The position numbers and the translations under genes were made by a program. The notes under the pieces are model-generated. The model did not search any database. It worked only from the letters and a program-made list of their open reading frames with translations, and was not told the origin of the DNA. This document shows, one piece after another, positions 8,501-14,329 of a stretch of DNA of 26,412 bases. The stretch is from JBCCFW01 sp039029535 (lineage in GTDB: Bacteria; Acidobacteriota; JBCCFW01): NCBI GenBank assembly GCA_039029535.1, contig JBCCFW010000101.1, positions 1 to 26,412 on the forward strand, given 5' to 3'. Positions within the stretch are counted from its first letter, which is position 1. Each line of letters begins with the position of its first letter.

Positions 8501-8973
8501 AAGACCGAGTCGGCCAGGTCGACGGAGCTGCCAGAGAGCGCGGTGACACCCTGGAAGCCTTGCTCGATGCGGGCGTCGCGGGCGTCGAGCGTGCCGGTGA
8601 CGCTCACGTCCTCGGCGTGGCGAATCACGGCGTGGCGCAGGGTCGCGGTGCCCTGGACGTCGAGCCCGACCCAGTCCGAGGGAGCGGGTGCGCCGGCATC
8701 GGACTCGAAGACGACTGGGGAGCCCAGCGCGCCGTTCAGGTTCAGGCTGCCCTGCACGGTCATCGTGGTGCCGGCCGTGAAGCGCAGGGTGACACCCGCC
8801 TCCACGTCGAGCGTCTCTCCTGGGGGCACGCGGAGGTCGCAGGTCGCCAGGTGGGGGCTTCCGGCGAGGGGGAGCGTCCCCGTGAGATCGCCGCAGAAGG
8901 GGTCGGCGAGGACGGAGCCGGCAAGGGCCAGCAAGGGGAGTGCGAGCGTGACGCTTCGGTGCAGGTGTCTCAT
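5551..8973 (-). CDS. Large secreted right-handed parallel beta-helix repeat protein
   Basis: This is an 1140-aa protein with a signal peptide (MRHLHRSVTLALPLLALAGS, cleaved near ALA-DP). The ATG at 8973 has a good ribosome site (GGAGGG about 8 bases upstream). The body consists of parallel beta-helix rungs (LTLxPGVVVK, LENVTVRHxEDL, LQVTGSTFADN, NQGLRVFD). There is a partial N-terminal module, three nearly identical ~207-residue modules, and a diverged fourth (about residues 780-1000). The last ~70 residues (LRLELESRADVRARWMPA ... YYYLVIVD) resemble the fibronectin-like end module also seen in the proteins at 14330 and 25939. No polysaccharide-lyase catalytic residues are identifiable, so an adhesin or structural surface role is as likely as an enzyme. 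It begins 54 bases after the stop of the upstream membrane-protein gene and could be co-transcribed with it. Confidence 0.87.
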   Translation of the reverse strand: MRHLHRSVTLALPLLALAGSVLADPFCGDLTGTLPLAGSPHLATCDLRVPPGETLDVEAGVTLRFTAGTTMTVQGSLNLNGALGSPVVFESDAGAPAPSDWVGLDVQGTATLRHAVIRHAEDVSVTGTLDARDARIEQGFQGVTALSGSSVDLADSVFADNVNQGLRVFDATTLTTVDACDFSGGSIPIVLEVDAQATLSNLTASGHFWNGVVIDNLTDWSISPTWTEAGLPYILPNSLRFVPGTTLTLEPGVIVKIIDGGIATFELDELVAVGTDLEPIVITSLLDDTAGGDTNADGASTTPDIGDWNRLLLTGTGQLENVTVRHGEDLGVQGSVTVTDCRIENTLQGITAESGSTLQVTGSTFADNANQGLRVFDSTVLTTIDGCDFTGSGAPVILEVDGQATLSNLTATGNFWNGVVVDNLTDWSISPTWTEAGLPYVLPSSLRFVPGTMLTLQPGVVVKVLDGSVASFELDGLVAVGTPVEPIVLTSLRDDTGGDTNGDGASTTPDVGDWNRLVLTGTGQLENVTVRHAEDLSIQGSVTFTDCRLENTLQGITAESASSLQVTGSTFADNVNQGLRVFDSTVLTTVDSCDFSDNGVPVILEVDAQATLSNLTASGHFWNGIVVDNLTDWSISPTWTEAGLPYVLPNSIRFIPGTTLTLQPGVVVKLIDGSTASLELDGLIAVGTALEPIVITSLLDDTVGGDTNGDGGATTADALDWLALTLTGMADLDEVTVRHGRSVQVEGDVTIDDCRFERILQGLIAGTGSSLEVAGTSFTDNGDQGLLVRADTTLTSVDDCDFTGSTVPVFLDANSEATLTNLTASGNRFDAIFLAAGSWSNDTTLTEPGLAYTTGGAIDFNSGNTLTLLPGVVLKTEPEPTLQHRFDGFQALGTAERPVVFTSFWDDSVGGDSTGDGDATSPAAGDWGGLLLRTTSDHLLSHVELRHATDAVTFDGATARVEDSRFVHSLQGHVWQGGSTGVVVRSLFHDLETGVHVDDSSLPDLGNRADATPDNEGENVFSCNLLHVRNENPMTVPAESCWWGSVPPAPELIVGSVDQDPHQGIRERPGVFDLRLELESRADVRARWMPAMTVECSYRAFRSERPDGGFVDVFGPLDDAELVDPDVAPEPSYYYLVIVD
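6640..8502 (-). repeat. Three tandem ~620-bp modules in the beta-helix gene
   Basis: The landmark GTGGGGCTGA recurs on the plus strand at 7061, 7679 and 8300, giving periods of 618 and 621 bases. Long stretches around each landmark are identical or nearly so (for example the DNLTDWSISPTWTEAGLPY coding part). The modules encode SNLTASGHFWNG through FADNxNQGLRVFD. The near identity suggests recent duplication or ongoing gene conversion. Confidence 0.85.
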
Positions 8974-8989
8974 GAGCCTCCCTCCACCA

Positions 8990-9006
8990 CGCGGAAAGCG
9001 TCCGCG
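8990..9006 (-). terminator. Short hairpin between membrane-protein gene and beta-helix gene
   Basis: CGCGGA (8990-8995) pairs with TCCGCG (9001-9006) around a five-base loop. It begins 21 bases after the stop of the membrane-protein gene (9028) and lies in the leader of the beta-helix gene (start 8973). It has no U-tract; it could be a terminator, an attenuator or chance. A −10-like TAGAAT overlaps the upstream stop codon (9025-9030), without a recognisable −35. Confidence 0.25.
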
Positions 9007-9027
9007 CGACGGATCACCGGGAGGATT

Positions 9028-9762
9028 CTAGTTCGGTCTCGTGTCAGGCACGGGGCTGGCTCCTCGCGGGTCGGCATCGAGTTGGACACCGTGGCGCTCG
9101 AGCTTCCTCTTGAATCGCCAGTACTCGAAGCACGTGCCGAGGCCCGTCACGAGCAGGAGCACGGGATACCACCAACCGAGTCGCGAGTTGAACAGGAGCT
9201 TGAAGAAGGACAGGTTGTCCACGTAGTAGTGGGTGCAGTAGGCCATCGAAGCGAAGAGGAAGAGCGACAGGAGCGCGGTCGCGTTCGGTCGCGTGTTCTT
9301 CGCGCGGTGAGCCAGCCACGCCGCGAAGGCAGCAGCGAGCAGGTTGGAGAACGAGAAGATCCGCAGGTCTCGGATCAGTTGTCCGAGCACCGCGTCGAAG
9401 TGCTCGCGCACGGCGGGCTTCCACCGGGAGGCCTTGGTGAGCAGCGACTCGGACGCTTCGTCGAGCGGAGGTGGCGCTTGGCCGACCAACTCACCGATGT
9501 ATCCCTGCGGATCGTCTCGGTAGTCGGCCAACTCACGCTCCGAGGCGGTGACCTGGGCGGCAGGCAGGAGCTTGCGGACCAGGGGACTCTTCAAGGCCTC
9601 CTCGGCGAGACCGACGGTGAACTCGGCGAGCTCCTGAGTCTTCTCGGCAGCGAAGTCACGGGCCATGCGCTCGACGTGTCGGTGGCCGACGAAGGTGTAG
9701 GCCAGGAAGGCGGCGAAGAACACCACGGCCAGCGTGTTGATGATGATTGCCCCTGTCCGCAT
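9028..9762 (-). CDS. Membrane protein of unknown function with four predicted TM segments
   Basis: I do not recognise this family. The start is set at the ATG at 9762, not the in-frame ATG at 9864. GAGGAG lies four bases before 9762 and the protein then begins directly with a membrane segment; 9864 has no ribosome site. The product is 244 aa. Hydrophobic segments lie at about 5-24, 134-153, 162-181 and 196-215. Between the first two is a ~110-residue soluble, mostly helical, charged region (AEKTQELAEFTVGLAEEALKS ... REHFDAVLGQ) that would sit on one face of the membrane. The tail is basic, then Pro-rich (FKRKLERHG ... VPDTRPN). The motif YCTHYYVDNLSFFKLLF between TM3 and TM4 is aromatic-rich and could help a family search. 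The next gene on the same strand is the beta-helix protein. Confidence 0.75.
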   Translation of the reverse strand: MRTGAIIINTLAVVFFAAFLAYTFVGHRHVERMARDFAAEKTQELAEFTVGLAEEALKSPLVRKLLPAAQVTASERELADYRDDPQGYIGELVGQAPPPLDEASESLLTKASRWKPAVREHFDAVLGQLIRDLRIFSFSNLLAAAFAAWLAHRAKNTRPNATALLSLFLFASMAYCTHYYVDNLSFFKLLFNSRLGWWYPVLLLVTGLGTCFEYWRFKRKLERHGVQLDADPRGASPVPDTRPN

Positions 9763-9884
9763 CGCGCTCCTCGGTTCTTCTCGCCGGCCATCAGCTCCCG
9801 GCTTGGCCTCGCCACGGTCGGGCGATTCCTGGGGCCATGGCTCAGACGCGGAATCGGAGGCCATTGCGGATCACGGGAGGGCGC

Positions 9885-9971
9885 ATGAGCTGGGCAGTGG
9901 TTCGGACGCGTGGCGGAGTGACTCGACGCTTCACCAAGCTGCGAGGGCACGGGAAGAAGCGGCCGCACTGA
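9885..9971 (+). CDS. Possible 28-aa basic peptide ORF
   Basis: An ATG at 9885 has GGGAGG five bases upstream and encodes MSWAVVRTRGGVTRRF and a further 12 basic-rich residues, ending at TGA 9971. It lies in the 255-base gap between the divergent membrane-protein and LRR genes and could be a leader peptide. High GC makes chance ORFs common, and there is no independent support. Confidence 0.15.
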   Translation: MSWAVVRTRGGVTRRFTKLRGHGKKRPH

Positions 9972-10017
9972 CGCGAGCTTGCTACCCTGATCGCGACTCA
10001 CGTAGGGGGGACGAGAG

Positions 10018-11454
10018 ATGAACGAAGAAGCAGCACTCCAGGCGATCCGCTCCGTGGCGAGCCGGCGTGGCTCCGAGCTCGACCTGTCGGGCCGGAACCT
10101 GACGGAGCTCCCCCCGGAGATCGGATACTGCACGAAACTCCAGGAGCTCGACCTCGACGGCAACCAGCTCGTGAGGCTCCCGGCGGAGCTCGGTCGTCTG
10201 ACCAACCTGCGGGTCCTGCACGTCGGCCGCAACCGTCTCTCCGAGCTCCCGCCGGAGATCGGAGGCCTCGCGAGCCTCGAGGACCTGTTGCTCTTCGACA
10301 ACCGACTCCGTGCCTTGCCACCGGAGATCGGACGGCTCACGAGCCTCCGAGAGCTCTACCTCGAAGACAACGAGCTCTCGGTGCTTCCCAGGGAGATTGG
10401 ACACCTCGCGAGCCTCGAGCTGCTTCGGCTCAACGGGAACCAGCTCGCAGAGCTACCCCCGACGATCGGAAGGCTCGCGAGCCTCATCGAGCTCTGCCTC
10501 GAGAACAACGGGCTCTCGAGCCTGCCGAGAGAGATCGGCAAGCTGGGCAGCCTCGAGGGACTCGAGCTCGAGGGCAACGAGCTCTCGGAGCTTCCGGAGG
10601 AGATGGAGACGCTCACCGGTCTCGAGGACCTGTTCCTCGATGGCAACCGATTCGAGGTGCTGCCAGCGGTCGTGGGCCAGCTCACGGGCCTGACGTGGCT
10701 GAGCCTCGGGAACAACTCGCTCGTGAGGCTACCGGCCGAGGTCGGGCAGCTCGACGAGCTGGAGCACCTGGACCTCCGCGACAATCGCCTCGAAGAGGTT
10801 CCGGCGGAGATCGGAGGGCTCTCCAGCCTCGAAGAGCTCGACCTCGGCGGCAATCGGCTTGCGTGGCTCCCGTCGGAGCTCGGGCGGCTCACGAGCCTCG
10901 AGATGCTCTTCCTGAAGGACAACCGGCTCCGGGAGCTCCCGCCGACGATCGGGCAGCTCACGCAATTGAGGTGGCTTCACCTCGATGAGAATCGGCTGTC
11001 GGCATTGCCACCCGAGCTCGGCAGGCTCGAGGAGCTCGAGTGGCTCCGCCTCGGCGGGAACCGACTCACGAGGCTGCCGGGGGAGATCGGGAGCCTGGCG
11101 AGTCTCGAATCGCTCCGACTCGACGGGAACCGGCTCATCGAGCTTCCTGCCGAGATCGGGAGCCTCGGCAAGCTCGAAGAGCTCCGCCTCGATGGCAACC
11201 AGCTCGCGCAGCTTCCCCCGGAGCTCGGCGCCCTCGCTTCGCTCCTCGAGCTGCACGTTCGCAAGAACAGGCTCACGGAGGGGCCCGAGGAGCTGTGTCA
11301 GCTCACGTCGCTGTACGCGCTGCACCTCGAGGGCAACCCTCTCACGCAGCTTCCGGAGGGACTGAAGTCCCTGCCCAAGCTCGAGACGCTCGACATCGAC
11401 GGCACGCCGCTGTCCCTCGAGATGCTCTACGACGACTTCAGTCCACCAGCTTGA
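10018..11454 (+). CDS. Leucine-rich repeat protein (19 x 23-residue repeats)
   Basis: The product is 478 aa. The start is ATG at 10018, preceded by a G-rich ribosome site (GGGGGGACGAG). After a short N-terminal helix (EEAALQAIRSVASRRGSELDLSGRNLTEL) come 19 consecutive typical LRRs of 23 residues, with consensus LPPEIGxLxxLxxLxLxxNxL. They end at GLKSLPKLETLDIDGTPLS and a short cap. The entry sequence resembles bacterial LRR and Roco-type proteins, but no Roc GTPase, COR, kinase, F-box or other effector domain follows. No signal peptide or TM segment is visible, so the protein is probably cytoplasmic and acts in protein-protein binding (inference). The repeat-to-repeat register is exceptionally regular. 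Its 3' end overlaps the convergent purC gene by 17 bases. Confidence 0.92.
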   Translation: MNEEAALQAIRSVASRRGSELDLSGRNLTELPPEIGYCTKLQELDLDGNQLVRLPAELGRLTNLRVLHVGRNRLSELPPEIGGLASLEDLLLFDNRLRALPPEIGRLTSLRELYLEDNELSVLPREIGHLASLELLRLNGNQLAELPPTIGRLASLIELCLENNGLSSLPREIGKLGSLEGLELEGNELSELPEEMETLTGLEDLFLDGNRFEVLPAVVGQLTGLTWLSLGNNSLVRLPAEVGQLDELEHLDLRDNRLEEVPAEIGGLSSLEELDLGGNRLAWLPSELGRLTSLEMLFLKDNRLRELPPTIGQLTQLRWLHLDENRLSALPPELGRLEELEWLRLGGNRLTRLPGEIGSLASLESLRLDGNRLIELPAEIGSLGKLEELRLDGNQLAQLPPELGALASLLELHVRKNRLTEGPEELCQLTSLYALHLEGNPLTQLPEGLKSLPKLETLDIDGTPLSLEMLYDDFSPPA

Positions 11455-12538
11455 ACTGGTCTCGCAGGATGGCCGTGATCTCCTCCTTGGGGTTCTCGGA
11501 GAGCTGCACGGGACGGCCGGTGATCTTCTCGGCGATGTCCAGGTAGGTCTTCGACGTCGCCATGAGGATGTCTTGAGGCAGGGGCTCGGCGGCCAGCGCC
11601 GGCCGCTCGCCCTGCCTGGCCTTGTTGGTGAGGATGTCCGGGTCCGGGAAGTGGCTCAGCAGGGACTGGCGGAAGCCCTCCTTGGAGTTCTCCACCACTC
11701 GGCCCTCGCGATGGGCAGGCCCGTCCCAGATCCGTGACGAGTCCGGCGTGCCCACCTCGTCCATGTAGATGAGCTTCTCGTTGCCGTCCTGGTCGGTGAC
11801 GTAGCCGAACTCGAACTTGGTGTCGACGAAGATCTGGTCCAGCTCGGCGAGAGCCTTGCCGATGAGCTCGAAGCCCTCGGTGAGCAAGGTCTCGTAGCGG
11901 TCGATGTCGGCGAGGCTCTTGAACTTGAAGGCCTCGAAGTTCTTCTCGAGATCGGTGCGCGACACGTTCACGTCGTCGATGGCCGGCACGCCGGGGATGC
12001 CCTCCAGGACGCCCTTGGTCGACGGCGTGATGAGCAGCTCGGGGAGACGCTGGTCGCGCTGCAGGCCGTCGGCGATGCGGATGCCGCAGAACTCGCGCTC
12101 ACCCTTGTCATAGGCGCGCCACATCGAGCCGGTGATGTACTGCCGTGCGATCGCCTCGACCATGACCGGGCGCGCCTTCTGGACGATCCACACGAAGGGG
12201 TGGGGGACCTCCAGGATGTGGCTGTCGGCCAGCCCGTTCTCCCGGAACAGGTCGAACCAGTGGCTCGAGATCGCGTTGAGCGCGGCGCCCTTGCCGGGCA
12301 CGCCGTCCATGCCGTCTTCGCCGTGCCAGATGCACTCGTAGGCGGAGATGCGGTCGGAGATGACCATGATGGCCAGCTCGGCGTCGGCGGCCACCGGATA
12401 GCCGCGGTCGGCGATGAGCCGGGCGCTGTCGGCGGCGTTGAGCCAGTAGACCGAGCGCACCTTGCCGGAGTGCACCGGCGCGTCGGTGCGGATGGGAAGG
12501 TCGTCATTGACCGCCAGGACGGTGTCGGCGAGGTTCAT
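11438..12538 (-). CDS. purC: Phosphoribosylaminoimidazole-succinocarboxamide synthase (SAICAR synthetase)
   Basis: PurC joins CAIR and L-aspartate with ATP to make SAICAR in de novo purine synthesis, in the cytoplasm. The 366-aa product is full length and belongs to the longer ~300-370-aa class rather than the ~240-aa E. coli class. Visible family motifs include the nucleotide-binding N-terminal strand-turn HSGKVRSVY, VISDRISAYE, RQYITGSMWRAY, and the signature DTKFEFGYV at about 238 followed by YMDEVGTPDSSRIW. The start is ATG at 12538, with AAGGGGG seven bases upstream. The gene is not linked to other pur genes. A −10-like TAGGAT lies at 12601-12606 with no good −35. Its stop overlaps the end of the LRR gene by 17 bases. 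Confidence 0.96.
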   Translation of the reverse strand: MNLADTVLAVNDDLPIRTDAPVHSGKVRSVYWLNAADSARLIADRGYPVAADAELAIMVISDRISAYECIWHGEDGMDGVPGKGAALNAISSHWFDLFRENGLADSHILEVPHPFVWIVQKARPVMVEAIARQYITGSMWRAYDKGEREFCGIRIADGLQRDQRLPELLITPSTKGVLEGIPGVPAIDDVNVSRTDLEKNFEAFKFKSLADIDRYETLLTEGFELIGKALAELDQIFVDTKFEFGYVTDQDGNEKLIYMDEVGTPDSSRIWDGPAHREGRVVENSKEGFRQSLLSHFPDPDILTNKARQGERPALAAEPLPQDILMATSKTYLDIAEKITGRPVQLSENPKEEITAILRDQFKLVD

Positions 12539-12676
12539 CGGGCTGCCCCCTTGGGAACGAACAGAGCTACGGGTCGACGGGTTCCACTCGCGAGCCGGGG
12601 ATCCTACACGGGGGGACCGCCCGGATCTGCTCTGATCGACCTCCCGGGCTGGGGAGGGCCCGGACGGGCGCGAGGA

Positions 12677-12714
12677 CGGCCCGCCGAGCGCCGGATGGCA
12701 GGCTCGGCGGGCCG
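12677..12714 (-). terminator. Strong GC hairpin after the Cys-dense protein gene
   Basis: A perfect 13-bp inverted repeat, CGGCCCGCCGAGC (12677-12689) with its complement at 12702-12714, encloses a 12-base loop. The loop itself can form GCC-GGAT-GGC. It lies 37 bases beyond the stop codon at 12752 on the minus strand and upstream of purC. No U-tract follows, so it would act as a stem-only or Rho-assisted terminator. Confidence 0.6.
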
Positions 12715-12751
12715 CTGCGACCCATCGCTCTCGAGGGCCGCGGCCCGCTGG

Positions 12752-14185
12752 CTACGGACAGGAGACGGGCAGGATGGGAGTGTCCTCGAGCACGTCGTTG
12801 AGGACGTCGAGCAGCTCCGACGAGAGGCTGCCGCCCAGCGCCGAGTTGAGGAGCTCGTTCAGCTCGTCGATGCCGTCCTCGATGTAACTCATCCCGTAGA
12901 TGTCGGGGATCCAGCTGTCGTCGATCCACTCGACGTCGTAGAGGGAGAAGCTGGTGAGCTGAGCGTAGATGGCATCGCGCTCGCAGTCGGCTTGAAGCAC
13001 TAGCTGTCCGGCTCCACTGGCCTCGCCGACCGTGTAGGACAGGGTGTCCTCGAGCACGATCGCCCCGTCGTAGACCCGGTAGTGGAACGTGGTCTTCACC
13101 TTGGTCGCCTTGGCGTCAGCCTTCATGGTCAGGATGGTGGAGGACCAGTCGTTCAGGTTGCCGCCCACGGCCAGGTCGGTGACGTCGGTGACGGTGAGGT
13201 CGCCCAGGCCCTTCACCGAGCGAATCTCGATGGAGTAGCCGGCCTCGGCAAACGACACGCAACCGTCGTAGCAATCGTCGCGGACCTCGCTGCACTTGCA
13301 GGTGCTGCTGCACGAGCAGGTCTTGCCCCAGATGCAGCCGTAGCAACAGGCGACCTTGCAGCTCTCGCAGACCGCGTCGCAGCTCACCTTCGCGGCATCA
13401 CAGGTTCCCGTGCAGATGTCGTCCCAGGTCGCGTTGTCCGTGTCGTCGTAGGTGTCGGAGACCTTGGCGGCGTCGCAGAGCTCGATGTCGTTCAGGGTGC
13501 TGTCCTCGCAGTCCGAGGTCACCTTGAAGGTGGCGTCCTGGACGGCGTCGGACTGAATGACCTGATTGAGCACGGCGATGGCATCGTCGCTGAGCTCGTC
13601 GACGCTGTATCCCCAGAACTGGTCCATGGGGACGGTGTCGCCCACCGTGACGTTGTCGACGATCTCGGCCACGGGCAGGGCCGTCCCGTTCAACTCGAAG
13701 AAGAAGCGGTACTTGTCGGTGGCCGTCCCCGAGGCCGTCAGCCTCTGGTCCATCTTCCCGTTCCGGTTCAACGAGACGGAGGCAACGTCGACCCAGAAAC
13801 TCCCGAACTTGCCCTGGAGCTTGGCCACCGACCCTTCGGGTACCTTGTCCGGGTCGTCGCCGCCGAAGTCCAGGACCACGACGGTCTTGGGCTCGTCGAG
13901 CTCGAGCTTGAGCCTGCTGCTGTCGTCACCATCGACTCGCAGGCCCACGCCGTCGGAGGCCTCGCCGAAGTCACCGACCATGAGCTCATCTCCCGACGTG
14001 TCGTAGAAGTGGATGCCCACGGCCATCATGCTCGTGAAGGGCTCCGCGACCGGGCCGGTCGCGTCGGCGGAGAAGTCCGTCGACCATCCATCGGCTTCGG
14101 CAGTGCCGGTGAGGAGCAAGACGAGGCCTGCGAGCAAGAGCGAGCCGTGGGGGCGGCGGTGGGCGTGGCTGGTGTCGTTCGTCAT
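12752..14185 (-). CDS. Secreted protein with a dense cysteine cluster
   Basis: I do not recognise a named family for the whole protein. The start is ATG at 14185, with a strong site (GGAAGGAG 8 bases upstream). The 477-aa product has a signal peptide (GSLLLAGLVLLLTGTAEA). Residues ~33-175 form a beta-rich domain (AVGIHFYDTSGDELMVGDFG, VVVLDFGGDDPD, FWVDVASVSLNRNGKMDQ) like sandwich domains of exported proteins. Residues ~258-310 hold 14 cysteines in about 54 residues (CTGTC, CDAVCESC, ACCYGC, CSCSSTCKC, CYDGC). The motif CDAAKVS occurs twice around this cluster. The C-terminal ~165 residues are beta-rich and acidic with a final Cys. The cluster suggests a disulfide knot or metal site (inference). 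The gene ends at a strong hairpin. Confidence 0.8.
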   Translation of the reverse strand: MTNDTSHAHRRPHGSLLLAGLVLLLTGTAEADGWSTDFSADATGPVAEPFTSMMAVGIHFYDTSGDELMVGDFGEASDGVGLRVDGDDSSRLKLELDEPKTVVVLDFGGDDPDKVPEGSVAKLQGKFGSFWVDVASVSLNRNGKMDQRLTASGTATDKYRFFFELNGTALPVAEIVDNVTVGDTVPMDQFWGYSVDELSDDAIAVLNQVIQSDAVQDATFKVTSDCEDSTLNDIELCDAAKVSDTYDDTDNATWDDICTGTCDAAKVSCDAVCESCKVACCYGCIWGKTCSCSSTCKCSEVRDDCYDGCVSFAEAGYSIEIRSVKGLGDLTVTDVTDLAVGGNLNDWSSTILTMKADAKATKVKTTFHYRVYDGAIVLEDTLSYTVGEASGAGQLVLQADCERDAIYAQLTSFSLYDVEWIDDSWIPDIYGMSYIEDGIDELNELLNSALGGSLSSELLDVLNDVLEDTPILPVSCP

Positions 14186-14200
14186 GTCGGCACTCCTTCC

Positions 14201-14239
14201 TGTTGCTTGCGCTCTCCACGAAAGGTGGTTTCAGCAACA
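14201..14239 (-). promoter_or_regulatory. Leader hairpin just upstream of the Cys-dense gene's ribosome site
   Basis: On the minus strand TGTTGC (14239-14234) pairs with GCAACA (14206-14201), and inside it CCAC can pair with GTGG. The stem abuts the AGGAAGGAG ribosome site. It may shape translation initiation; it is short and could be chance. Confidence 0.25.
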
Positions 14240-14329
14240 GTAGGGCGCGGCCGAGATTCAGCCGTGACAGCCGATGACAGAGGGGAGGAGGTTCGAGAGG
14301 GGAGTGACGGTCAGCGTTCGTGACGGGTG

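Noticed and set aside
9763..9864. 34-residue N-terminal extension of the membrane protein
   Set aside because: ATG 9864 lacks a ribosome site, and the extension is polar and low in structure. ATG 9762 has GAGGAG directly upstream.
7996..9888. Plus-strand ORF of 630 codons
   Set aside because: It lies antisense to the beta-helix and membrane-protein genes, has low-complexity Glu/Gly/Val composition, and shows no start site or family match.
10080..11380. Regular ~69-base periodicity as a non-coding repeat array
   Set aside because: It is fully explained by the 23-codon leucine-rich repeats.
12200..13003. Plus-strand ORF of 267 codons spanning the purC start and the gap
   Set aside because: It is antisense to purC and to the end of the Cys-dense gene, and its Val/Asp/Gly/Arg-rich translation is typical of GC-bias shadows.
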